A stretch of DNA of 64,000 nt, taken from contig JAJYRN010000015.1 of assembly GCA_021794095.1 (NCBI GenBank), forward strand, positions 1 to 64,000, in the 5' to 3' direction. The notes under the pieces are model-generated. The model had not been told where the DNA came from. It worked only from the letters and a program-made list of their open reading frames with translations, and did no database searches. The translations under genes and the position numbers were made by a program. Source of the stretch: Acidobacteriota bacterium (GTDB lineage: Bacteria > Acidobacteriota > Holophagae > Holophagales > Holophagaceae). Below are positions 47,726 to 55,924 of this stretch, in pieces. The stretch's first letter is position 1; every line of letters begins with the position of its first letter.

Positions 47726-49066
47726 ATGGACGCCGCCACGACCTCCCCCTGGCACCCGGATCGCCGCTGGGCGGATCCCCTGATCACGCTGATGGCGGCC
47801 CTGGCCCTGCTGGCGGCGCTGTTCACGCTGCTGGCCCGGCAGGCCCAGGGCAGCCGCCCCGCGGAAGAGGCCAGCCTCCAGGCCCGCCTGATGGAACCCC
47901 TGCTCGAAGGGCCGCGCCTGCTGGGCACGCCGGTGCCCGGGGGCGGAACCAGCCTGGCCAAGGCCCAGGCGCAGCTGAAGGCGCCCTGGGACCAGGCCCT
48001 GCTGTCCGTCCTCGCCGCTGACCAGGGGGATCTGGCCCTGGGGCGGACCCTGGCCGCGGCACCCCAGGGGTCCGAGGGCGCGGCCTTCCGGGCCGCCTGG
48101 CAGGCGGCCTATGCCGGGGGGCCCCTGCCGGATCCCTCGACGATGCGCGAGGTCCGCCACCGGCTGGGAGATGGCTATGCCGCCGCCCTGCTGGAGGCCC
48201 GGCTGCTCGACCGGACGGGGGGCAACAGCGCGGCCCTTCGTGCGACGGCCCGCCGGAGCCTGCTCCTGCGCCTGGGCGTCCTGGGCCTCGCCGGGGGCCT
48301 GGCCCTGCTCCTGATGTTCGGCGGCGCGGCGTTCGGAATCTACCTGCTGGCGACCCGGCGTCAACCTCCGCAGCACCCGCTGCCGGTCTGGGGCCTTTCT
48401 GGACGGGCGGCCGCGCTGGTGCTGCTGGCCTGGTTCCTGACGTTCATCGTGGTGGGCAATGTCATGGCCCTGGCGTTCCGGCCTTGGCCGACCCTCCGGT
48501 GGCTGGCGGTGCCCCTGGGCTACGGCCTCCACGCCTGCGTGGGGGTGGCCCTGCTCTGCCGGGCGGAAGGGATCACCCTTCGCGCCCTCTGGCGGCGGCT
48601 GACGCCGGGGCCCCTGGGACGGGCCCTGCTCCAGGGTGTCGGGTTCCTAGCCCTGGCGGTAGTCCTGGTGCTGGCCCTGTCCCTGATCCTCAGCCCCTTC
48701 CTGCGTGGCAGCGGGAGCCCCCAGCGGGAGCTGGTGGACCTGCTGCGGGGCCTGCGGGGTTGGGGCCCCACCCTGGCCATGTTCCTGCTGGTGGCGGGCG
48801 TGGCGCCCTGCTTCGAGGAGACGCTGTTCCGGGGCTTCCTCCTGCCGGTCCTGGCCCAGCGGATGCCCATGGCCTGGGCGCTGGTGGGATCCGCCCTGCT
48901 ATTCGGAGCCATCCACCTCCAGCCCCTGGGCTTACCCACCCTCAGCATGCTGGGGCTGGTGCTGGGCCTCGGCATGCGCCGCACGGGCCACCTGGGTACC
49001 TCCATCCTCGTCCACGCCTGCTGGAACGGCTCCGTCTTCATTCTGATGCGGGTGCTCGGCGGCTGA
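47726..49066 (+). CDS. CPBP-family intramembrane metalloprotease
   Basis: 446 aa, about nine membrane helices in the C-terminal 270 residues and a Gln/Glu/Ala-rich soluble N-terminal third behind one helix. Catalytic site: E364-E365 with R369 (CFEETLFRGF), H397 in FGAIHLQPL and H432-type in HACWNG. Relatives cleave CAAX prenyl proteins or act in bacteriocin immunity; bacterial targets are mostly unknown. It is convergent with the second kinase (3 nt gap). Confidence 0.92.
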   Translation: MDAATTSPWHPDRRWADPLITLMAALALLAALFTLLARQAQGSRPAEEASLQARLMEPLLEGPRLLGTPVPGGGTSLAKAQAQLKAPWDQALLSVLAADQGDLALGRTLAAAPQGSEGAAFRAAWQAAYAGGPLPDPSTMREVRHRLGDGYAAALLEARLLDRTGGNSAALRATARRSLLLRLGVLGLAGGLALLLMFGGAAFGIYLLATRRQPPQHPLPVWGLSGRAAALVLLAWFLTFIVVGNVMALAFRPWPTLRWLAVPLGYGLHACVGVALLCRAEGITLRALWRRLTPGPLGRALLQGVGFLALAVVLVLALSLILSPFLRGSGSPQRELVDLLRGLRGWGPTLAMFLLVAGVAPCFEETLFRGFLLPVLAQRMPMAWALVGSALLFGAIHLQPLGLPTLSMLGLVLGLGMRRTGHLGTSILVHACWNGSVFILMRVLGG

Positions 49067-49069
49067 TCC

Positions 49070-50299
49070 TCACCCGTTCCAGCGGGCCTGAGCCAGAGCC
49101 GGATAGATCCACCAGAAGAGTTCCACCAGGAGCAGCACGATCAGCGCCCACTTCAGCAGGCGGACCCAGTCCACGCCCGCCTCGGGGGTGTGAAAGCGGG
49201 GGCGGCGCTGGGTGCTGCTGAGGTAGGTCTCCACGGGATCCTCAGCCAAGGCGATCTTCACGGGCTGGCTCTGCCGGAGGTGCGACTGGGAGGCGGCCCG
49301 GGCCTCTTCGGTGGGCATGAATTCCACCGCCCGCCCACGGGACAGGGTCGAGATTCCCAATCCGTCATCCTCTTGCCCGAGGAGGCCGAACAGCCGGGCC
49401 CGGAGGTGGGCGGGGCCGGGCAGGGCATCAATCAGCTCCTCCATGAACTCGGGGAGCGTGGTGTAGCGGTCATCGGGATCGGTGGCCAGGGCCCGCTGGA
49501 ACACCGCCGCCAGCCGGGGGGACATCTCGGGCGGGATGGCCACGGGTTCGTGCAGGGCGTGGATGATGATGGCCGTGAGGCCCTCGCCCGGGTGGGGCAG
49601 CTTCCCAGTCAGCAGCTCGAAGGCCGTGGCGGCGAAGCTGTAGCGGTCCGAGGCGGGGGTGCCCTCCCCGCCCTTCAGCACTTCGGGCGGGGCATAGGCC
49701 GGCGAGCCCAGGAAGTCGCCAGTCACCGTGAGGCGCAGGGCCAGGGTCTGGATGTAGCCGGTGGAATCCTCGGGCGGCAGGCCTTCCAGGTTCAGGGGGC
49801 GCTCGGATGACAGCCCCATGTGCCCGAGGCTCCGGGCGATGCCGAAGTCCATCAGTTTGGCCCGGCCCTCCTCGCTGAGCAGGATGTTGTCGGGCTTCAC
49901 ATCCCGATGGATGATGGCGCTCCGGTGGGCGGCCCGCAGCGCGCGCATGGCCTGGATGAGCACCCGGGCGCTGGCCTCCAGGTCCAGGCTCTTCTCCTTG
50001 ATGTGCTTCGCCAGGCTCTTCCCCTCGACGTACTCCATGGCCAGGAAGGGCCCAAGTTCGTCGGCCACGCCCACATCGAAAATGGTGATGACATTGGGAT
50101 GGTTCAGCTGCGCACTGATCTCCGCCTCGCGCCGGAACCGCAGCATGGCCTGGATGCGGGCCTCGCCGGACACCTTGACCACCTTGATGGCCACCCGGCG
50201 CTTCAACAGGGGATCCTCGGCCAGGTAGACCGTTCCCATGCCCCCGGAGCCGATGGGCTTGAGCACCTGGTAACGGCCAATGGTTTTGGGATCTGCCAT
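49070..50299 (-). CDS. Ser/Thr protein kinase with C-terminal membrane anchor
   Basis: 409 aa. Kinase domain: IGSGGMGTVYLAED, anchoring lysine K39 in VAIKVV, HRDVKPDN near 131, DFGIA near 150, and an activation loop with a SPAYAPPE segment. Unlike the kinase at 231-1547 there is no extracellular domain: one membrane helix (about 378-398) lies almost at the end, so the enzyme is a tail-anchored cytoplasmic kinase. The kinase-to-helix linker is Arg/Gln-rich. It is divergent to the EfpL-like gene. Confidence 0.92.
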   Translation of the reverse strand: MADPKTIGRYQVLKPIGSGGMGTVYLAEDPLLKRRVAIKVVKVSGEARIQAMLRFRREAEISAQLNHPNVITIFDVGVADELGPFLAMEYVEGKSLAKHIKEKSLDLEASARVLIQAMRALRAAHRSAIIHRDVKPDNILLSEEGRAKLMDFGIARSLGHMGLSSERPLNLEGLPPEDSTGYIQTLALRLTVTGDFLGSPAYAPPEVLKGGEGTPASDRYSFAATAFELLTGKLPHPGEGLTAIIIHALHEPVAIPPEMSPRLAAVFQRALATDPDDRYTTLPEFMEELIDALPGPAHLRARLFGLLGQEDDGLGISTLSRGRAVEFMPTEEARAASQSHLRQSQPVKIALAEDPVETYLSSTQRRPRFHTPEAGVDWVRLLKWALIVLLLVELFWWIYPALAQARWNG

Positions 50300-50381
50300 G
50301 AGCCTCCGATTCTAGCCTCGGGCGCTCCATCGGCGTTCCAGGTAGAATCTTGGGTTTGATTCAATCTGGTCCGGAGTCCCC

Positions 50382-50957
50382 ATGGCCGCCCTCATCGAAG
50401 CCATCACCATCAAGCGCAAGATGTTCTTCGAATTTGAAGACACCCCCTACCACTGCCTGGATGTGGAGATCTCCACCCCCACGGCCCGGGGCGGCCAGAC
50501 CCTGGTCCGCCTGAAGATGCGCAACCTGCTCACCCGGGCCGTCTTCGACAAGACCTTCAAGGCCGGCGACAAGTTCAAGGAGCCGGATCTGGCCCTGGCC
50601 CCCGCCAGCTACCTCTACACGGACGGCGACGGCTCCCACTTCATGGACCAGGAGACCTACGAGACCCATTCCCTCAACGAAGACATGGTGGGGAATGCCC
50701 TGGACTACCTCCTCGAGGGCCAACTGGTGCAGATCCAGAAGTTCAATGGGAACCCCATCGGCCTCCAACTGCCCCAGCAGGTCGAGCTCGCCGTCACCTA
50801 CACCGAGCCCGGCGCCCGGGGCGACACGGCCAGCGGGAATGTCACCAAACCCGCCAAGCTGGAAACCGGCATCGAGATCAAGGTCCCCCTCTTCATCAAA
50901 GAGGGTGAGAAGGTCAAGGTGAGCACCGAGACCGGCGAGTTCGCGGGCCGGGCCTGA
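50382..50957 (+). CDS. yeiP: EfpL/YeiP-like elongation factor P paralogue
   Basis: 191 aa, three-barrel EF-P fold that relieves ribosome stalling at polyproline and similar sequences. The beta3-beta4 loop that reaches the peptidyl-transferase centre reads TPTARGGQTL with R36 at its tip. Classical EF-P has a modified lysine or rhamnosyl-arginine in a PGKG-type loop, whereas YeiP/EfpL has SPTARGAATL; this protein matches the latter. The C-terminal GDTASGNVTKPAKLETG is typical of the whole family. No EF-P modification gene (epmA, epmB, earP) is nearby. Efp proper may lie elsewhere. Confidence 0.82.
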   Translation: MAALIEAITIKRKMFFEFEDTPYHCLDVEISTPTARGGQTLVRLKMRNLLTRAVFDKTFKAGDKFKEPDLALAPASYLYTDGDGSHFMDQETYETHSLNEDMVGNALDYLLEGQLVQIQKFNGNPIGLQLPQQVELAVTYTEPGARGDTASGNVTKPAKLETGIEIKVPLFIKEGEKVKVSTETGEFAGRA

Positions 50958-50968
50958 CCCAAATCCAG

Positions 50969-51117
50969 GAACACAGAGGACGCGGAATTCCCACAGAGGA
51001 CACAGAGAAAGGCAGAAGGCGATTCATGGAACTGACCCGGGGCTGTCCCACCTCACGGCGTCTGCCTCTGCGTCCTCTGCTGTCCTCCGCGCCCTCTGCG
51101 TTCCCTCTTTGTGGGAT
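50969..51117. repeat. Inverted CACAGAGGAC repeat pair between efpL-like gene and rsgA
   Basis: Left arm 50969-51020 repeats ACACAGAGGA, CACAGAGGAC and ACAGAGAAAGGCAGA; right arm 51061-51117 carries their imperfect complements (CTGCCTCTGCGTCCTCTG and CCTCTTTGTGG). A 40-nt spacer between has no gene. The unit is the same as in the 1561-1658 pair. It fills nearly all of the 169-nt gap. Confidence 0.7.
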
Positions 51118-51126
51118 GACCTCCGC

Positions 51127-52266
51127 ATGAGCCGGAAGTTCCGCCTCGGCCAGAGCCGGGAGGCCCAGGATCTGGACCACCGGGAGGCCTACTCCCGGGA
51201 GCGGAGCACCGACAGCAAGCGACGGCAGCGGCAGGCCGAGCGGCTCCGCACCGACATCGAAGCCCACGATGCCGATGCCCTCCTGAGGCTCCCCGATCCC
51301 ACCCCCTGGCTGCACCTTCCCGAGGCTACCCTGACCCAGCGGTACAGCCAGTGGGTGGATCTTGAACTGGCCGACCGCTCCAGCCTCCGCGCCACCCTGG
51401 GTGGCAAGCTCAAGGGCGTGCGACTGGTCTGCGGCGACCGTGTGCGCTATTCGGCCACGCCGGTCGAACCGGAGGATCCCAGCCTGCCCGCCCCCCTGCC
51501 GGTCCGGGGTGATGGGGGGTCTCCCGAAGCCCAGGTGGTGGCCGTGATGCCCCGACGCTCCCTCCTGAAGCGCGGCGGCGGCGACGACCGGGAACCCTGG
51601 CAACTCATCTGCGCCAATGCCGATGAGTTGTGGGTCTGCGTCGCCGTGGTGGATCCGCCCCTGCGACCGGGCCTGGTGGAACGCGCCCAGGTGCTGGCCC
51701 TGGATGCGGGACTCGTCTGCCGCGTCATCGTCACCAAGCGGGACCGGGCCTCCCAACAGGACACCCTGCCGGAACTCGACCCTCTGCGCGACCAGGGCGT
51801 GGCCATCCACGAGACCGCCGCCCTGAAAGGACAGGGCTTGTCCGATCTGCGTGTCCTGCTGCCAGATCGAGTGGTGGTGCTGCTGGGCCACAGCGGCGTG
51901 GGCAAGAGCACCCTCGTGAACGCCCTCTCCCCGGACGCCGCCCTGAAGACAGGTGGCCTCACGAAGTTCGGCACCGGCAAGCAGACCACCACCTCCGCCC
52001 GCTGGCTGCCGCTGCCCGGCGGCGGCACGCTCATTGATACCCCCGGCATCCGCACCCTCAGCGTCCGCGGCTTCGACCGGTCCCTGCTGGCCCAGGTCTT
52101 CCCCGAATTTCCCGCCGAGGTGCTGGAGGATCCCCTGGCCTTCGATCCCGAGGATGCGCACGTCCTCGATGCCCTGGGCCTCGACTACCCCGAGCGCCTG
52201 CGGAGCCTCCAGCGCCTCTGGCTGGAGATGGAAGACCGCAACCCCAACCAGAACGTGTGGCGGTAG
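51127..52266 (+). CDS. rsgA: Ribosome small-subunit biogenesis GTPase RsgA, zinc-knuckle-less
   Basis: 379-aa circularly permuted GTPase that checks maturation of the 30S subunit. Motif order is G4 TKRD (203-206), then G1 GHSGVGKST (254-262), then G3 DTPG (304-307), the permutation that defines the family. An N-terminal OB domain and a Lys/Arg-rich leader precede it. The C-terminal zinc motif C-x4-C-x-H-x5-C of usual RsgA is absent: no cysteine follows G3; the tail is an Asp/Pro/Leu-rich helix instead. Start chosen at MSRKFRLGQS. Confidence 0.93.
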   Translation: MSRKFRLGQSREAQDLDHREAYSRERSTDSKRRQRQAERLRTDIEAHDADALLRLPDPTPWLHLPEATLTQRYSQWVDLELADRSSLRATLGGKLKGVRLVCGDRVRYSATPVEPEDPSLPAPLPVRGDGGSPEAQVVAVMPRRSLLKRGGGDDREPWQLICANADELWVCVAVVDPPLRPGLVERAQVLALDAGLVCRVIVTKRDRASQQDTLPELDPLRDQGVAIHETAALKGQGLSDLRVLLPDRVVVLLGHSGVGKSTLVNALSPDAALKTGGLTKFGTGKQTTTSARWLPLPGGGTLIDTPGIRTLSVRGFDRSLLAQVFPEFPAEVLEDPLAFDPEDAHVLDALGLDYPERLRSLQRLWLEMEDRNPNQNVWR

Positions 52267-52269
52267 CCC

Positions 52270-53247
52270 GTGCAGGATCGCATGCAGTCCGATTCCCGCC
52301 TCCTGGGCCTCTTCTATGGCGCGGTCTTCGGGTCGCTGTTTCCGCTGTTCTTCTTCGCGGCGCGGGCTTTCGCACGCCGCAGTCGGGGCCACGAGATCGC
52401 CGACCAGGTTGCGAACGCCTTTCTGGCGCTGCGTCCCAAGTACCTGGAGGCGATCCTCGCCAACACCGCTCAGGTAACGGGTCTGCGTCCAGGCCATCCC
52501 GAGGTGGAGCGCCTGGCCCGGGAGATGGTACGCCAGCACGCCCGGGCCTGGGTGGACTTCTTCTGGTACGGCCAGCGGGATCCGCAGGAAGCCCTCGCCA
52601 ACTTCGCCTCGTTCGAAGGCCTGGAGCACCTGGATGCCGCCATGGCCGAGGGCCGGGGCACCATCCTGCTGACGGCCCACGCGGGAAACTACGAGCTGGG
52701 CGGTTTGCTGCTGCGGGCCCGGGGCCTGCGGATCCACACCGTCTACAAGCCGGATCGCTTCGCGGCTGTGGAACGGCTCCGGGAGCGCCTGCGGGCCCAG
52801 GGCGGGGTCATCGGCCTGCCCGTGGACGGTGTGGGATTCTCCACCCTGCCCCTGGTGAAGCTGCTGCGGGAAGGACGCCTGGTGGGCATGCAGGGGGACC
52901 GGGACTTCAGCCTGAACGGCGTGCCCGTGCCCTTCTTCGGGCGGGAGGTGCCCTTCCCCCGCGGGCCCTGGGAACTGGCGGCCATGACCGGCGCTCCGGT
53001 GGTGCCCAGCTTCTTCTTCGCGGATGACGCGGGGCGCTTCCATGCCCGCTTCGGCCCGCCCCTCCACATCCGCGGCCAGCGGGGGAAGCGCAGGACCGAG
53101 ATCGAGGCTGGGCTGCGGGCCTACGTGGCGGATCTGGAAGCCCTGGTCCGCCGGCACCCCAGCCAGTGGTACTGCTTCTACCCCTTCTGGGACGATCCGC
53201 TCAGGGCGACAACGTCACCCGCTGCCCACCCGGCAGATGGAATTTGA
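52270..53247 (+). CDS. Lysophospholipid/lipid A acyltransferase (LpxL/HtrB family)
   Basis: 325-aa membrane-bound acyltransferase. Active-site H-x4-E is HAGNYE with H137 and E142; an N-terminal hydrophobic segment anchors it. It follows rsgA by 3 nt; GTG start, with an ATG 4 codons on. Likely adds an acyl chain to lipid A or a phospholipid precursor, in line with the heptose enzyme for outer-membrane lipopolysaccharide. The last 47 bases overlap the convergent peptidase gene. Confidence 0.88.
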   Translation: MQDRMQSDSRLLGLFYGAVFGSLFPLFFFAARAFARRSRGHEIADQVANAFLALRPKYLEAILANTAQVTGLRPGHPEVERLAREMVRQHARAWVDFFWYGQRDPQEALANFASFEGLEHLDAAMAEGRGTILLTAHAGNYELGGLLLRARGLRIHTVYKPDRFAAVERLRERLRAQGGVIGLPVDGVGFSTLPLVKLLREGRLVGMQGDRDFSLNGVPVPFFGREVPFPRGPWELAAMTGAPVVPSFFFADDAGRFHARFGPPLHIRGQRGKRRTEIEAGLRAYVADLEALVRRHPSQWYCFYPFWDDPLRATTSPAAHPADGI

Positions 53248-53953
53248 GTACCGCGAAGTTGGGGCTGAGGTCGAAATCGCGGGGCATGATGTAGCTCGGA
53301 TGGCGCGCCAGCAGGGCTTTTCCGGAGCCTTCGCTGTGCATCTCCGGCTGGACGGGGTAGCCCACCTTGTAGAAGGCCTTGGCGATGAGGGCCGAACAGA
53401 TGATCTCGCGGCTGGTGGAGCTGCCCAGGTAGAGGGGGCGCCGCCGGAAGCGCGCAGGCAGCAGATGGAACGGGGTGAGGTAGCGGCCCAGGTCGAGGAT
53501 GTTCCGCTGGTCGTACCGGATGCCGAGGTGGCGGAGCATCTCCTCCAGCACCCGCTCCAGCTCCGGCCGGGTGAGGCCCCGGGGACGGCAGACCCGGAGG
53601 TTGTGATCCACATAGCTGTCGACCGGCACGGCGCGGACGCCCTCCCGGATGTCGCTCTCGATGAGGAGGCGGCGGGCCCCGGGGCCGTAGCGGTCCAGCA
53701 GCGCCTCAGCCTGGGGCCCGCCCCAGCGGAGCACCGTGTCGCCCACGTACATGGCCGCATGGCTCCAGGAACTCTGGGTGAGCATCTGGATGACCCGGCT
53801 GATGCGCGCGCGGCCTTCCACCAGCAGCACATCGCCCGGCCGGAGCCGGGCCTGCAACTGATTGCCATCATTGGGCACCCGCCGCTGGAAGCCGGGGCGT
53901 TCGTCGGTCAGGTAGCGGATCAGGCCGCGGGCGAGGGCATCGTGCAGGAACAC
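53201..53953 (-). CDS. Permuted NlpC/P60 cysteine hydrolase (YiiX/YebB-like)
   Basis: 250 aa. The circularly permuted papain-like fold has its His early and Cys late: LRPGDVLLVEG then SSWSHAAMYVGD with H65, and EIICSALIAKAFY with C186. Relatives such as YiiX and YebB act on unknown amide or lipid substrates. There is no signal peptide, so it is likely cytoplasmic. Its end overlaps the acyltransferase end by 47 nt. It lies 20 nt downstream of nuoG. Confidence 0.8.
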   Translation of the reverse strand: MFLHDALARGLIRYLTDERPGFQRRVPNDGNQLQARLRPGDVLLVEGRARISRVIQMLTQSSWSHAAMYVGDTVLRWGGPQAEALLDRYGPGARRLLIESDIREGVRAVPVDSYVDHNLRVCRPRGLTRPELERVLEEMLRHLGIRYDQRNILDLGRYLTPFHLLPARFRRRPLYLGSSTSREIICSALIAKAFYKVGYPVQPEMHSEGSGKALLARHPSYIMPRDFDLSPNFAVLKFHLPGGQRVTLSP

Positions 53954-53973
53954 GGAGGCTCCCGCCTCTCCGC

Positions 53974-55422
53974 CTAGACGGCGGCGGGAACGGCCGCCAG
54001 GGCCTTGGCCCAGGCAGGCATGGCGCGGGCGCCCTTGGGCGGTTCCAGGGCCTTCTGGTAGCGGCGCAGCTCGCCATCGTGGTTGACGATGAAGTCGCTC
54101 TCCTCCACATAGCTCGCGAGGGGCAGCCAGGCCGTGGCCATGCGACCCAGGTCCGAGGCTTCCACTTCGAGGACCAGGCTGAAGGGCGCGGCCTGGAGGA
54201 TGCGCCCCAGCAGCTCCGTCTCCCGGGCGCTGGAGAAGGCCGCGTCGTGCAGCAGGACCACGGCCTTCGCCTCGCCGCGCTCGATCCGGGCCAGCAGTTC
54301 CTCCAGGGCGCCGAAGCGGAAGCCCCGCTCGGAGAACCCCCGCCGGTTCAGGATCCCATCGGCGCTGGTCTGGAGCTTCGGCAGCACCACCGGCACCAGC
54401 TTCTCGCCGCTGCCATAGCGGAGATCAGGCGCGGAGGCCAGCTCACCCAGGCGCTGGGCGGCATCGCAGCCGAAGGTGCCCTGGCCGATGACCGCGCAGG
54501 GCCCCGCGGACTGGAGGGCCTCGCGCACCGCATCCCCGGTGGCGCTGGCGCCCAGCAGCAACGGCTGCGCCGGCCGGTCCGGCCGGTTGTAGCGGGCATA
54601 GGCATAGCGTTCTTCGTCGCTGATGAAGTGGGTGTCGTTCCGGCCCTCCAGCGGGCGCGGACGGAACCGGTAGATCGTGTTGCCCTCGTGATCAATCCAG
54701 AGGGGGCTCCCCAGGGCCGAGTGGCGGCTGATGGAGGGCGTGCGCTTCAGGAACCACACGCGCTTGCGGAAGCGGAAGTCGCGGCTGGTGAGGGCGCCTA
54801 CGGGACAGAGGTCCACCACGTTCCCGGCGAAGGGATTCTGATCCATGCTCTTGCCCGTGTAGGTGGTGACTTCCAGGCGCGAGCCGCGGTTGGCGACGGT
54901 CAGCTCGCCACCGCCACTGATCTCACGGGTGAAGCGGACGCAGCGGGTGCAGTGGATGCAGCGGTTCTTGTCAATGACGATCTTGGCGCCCAGATCCTCG
55001 TAGCGGTACCGGCGCTTCACTTCGGCCATGCGGGAGTCGCCGCTGCCATAGCTGTAGGAGTAGTCCTGCAGCTTGCACTCGCCCGCCTGGTCACAGATGG
55101 GGCAATCCAGCGGGTGGTTCATGAGGAGGAACTCCATCACGCCGGCCCGGGCATCGGCCACGCCAGGCGTGTTGGTGAAGACTTCCATCACCACGGCCTC
55201 GGGGTTGTCCTTCGGCGCCGGGGGCACGGTGGTGGTGCAACTGGTGGCGAGCTTGGGCTGGCCCTTGATCTCCACCAGGCACATGCGGCAGGTGGCCACG
55301 GGGGTCAGCGCCGGGTGGTAGCAGTAGTGGGGAATGTCCACGCCCGCCGCGCGGCAGGCGTCCAGCACCAGGGTGCCGGGGGTCACGCTCATCTCAACGT
55401 CGTTGATCTTGATGGTCGGCAT
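53974..55422 (-). CDS. nuoG: NADH-quinone oxidoreductase subunit G (NuoG), short form
   Basis: 482 aa. The [2Fe-2S] ligands are C34, C45, C48 and C62; the His-ligated cluster site is H103, C107, C110, C116 (HPLDCPICDQAGEC); the next 4Fe-4S site is C155, C158, C161, C206 (NRCIHCTRC ... CPVGAL). The N7 cysteines usually found downstream (TPSVCTGC region) are absent. The molybdopterin-like domain is shortened to about 250 residues. No nuoF or nuoH is adjacent. Confidence 0.92.
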   Translation of the reverse strand: MPTIKINDVEMSVTPGTLVLDACRAAGVDIPHYCYHPALTPVATCRMCLVEIKGQPKLATSCTTTVPPAPKDNPEAVVMEVFTNTPGVADARAGVMEFLLMNHPLDCPICDQAGECKLQDYSYSYGSGDSRMAEVKRRYRYEDLGAKIVIDKNRCIHCTRCVRFTREISGGGELTVANRGSRLEVTTYTGKSMDQNPFAGNVVDLCPVGALTSRDFRFRKRVWFLKRTPSISRHSALGSPLWIDHEGNTIYRFRPRPLEGRNDTHFISDEERYAYARYNRPDRPAQPLLLGASATGDAVREALQSAGPCAVIGQGTFGCDAAQRLGELASAPDLRYGSGEKLVPVVLPKLQTSADGILNRRGFSERGFRFGALEELLARIERGEAKAVVLLHDAAFSSARETELLGRILQAAPFSLVLEVEASDLGRMATAWLPLASYVEESDFIVNHDGELRRYQKALEPPKGARAMPAWAKALAAVPAAV

Positions 55423-55481
55423 ACACCCGCTCCAGGCCTATCAGGATGGGGCTTTGGGCCCGGCAGGTAAAGTGGACTGCT

Positions 55482-55820
55482 TCAGGGCCTTCCGACCGCC
55501 CCGACCATGCAGCGGCGGCAGAAGTCCAGGAACGCCTCCAGATCCGGTATGTCCAGGTCCACTGTGGCGGGAATCACATTCGGAATGACCACCCGCCTGC
55601 GGAGTTCGCCCGTGGCCTCCATGGAGAAAACGAACCAGGCCTGGCGATCCTTCTCCGAGGAGAGGGACACACTCACGGTCTTGGTTTCGAAGAACAGATC
55701 CGGAGCGCTGCTGTCCTCCGGCGTGCGCCAGTCGGGAATGTGCCCCCGCTTGACGAAGGCCTCCTTCAGCTGATCCAGGGTGTGCTGAACCGTGAATTGG
55801 ACCTCGACCTGGACATCCAT
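55482..55820 (-). CDS. Hypothetical protein
   Basis: 112 aa, not recognised. ATG with AGGAGGGCC upstream; an earlier in-frame ATG (55937) would add 39 residues rich in Pro that overlap purH upstream sequence, so I reject it. The protein is mixed alpha/beta with several aromatic residues and a LDFCRRCMVG C-terminus. It is 60 nt upstream of nuoG on the same strand and divergent to purH. Confidence 0.6.
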   Translation of the reverse strand: MDVQVEVQFTVQHTLDQLKEAFVKRGHIPDWRTPEDSSAPDLFFETKTVSVSLSSEKDRQAWFVFSMEATGELRRRVVIPNVIPATVDLDIPDLEAFLDFCRRCMVGAVGRP

Positions 55821-55924
55821 GCGGCCCTCCTGGAGATCTTTATCGGTAGGGGAGGCCGGAAACCCAAACCTGGTGTTCCCCGGGCGGGGCGGGCATGGGA
55901 AAATCATGGATTCGGGGGGATGGC

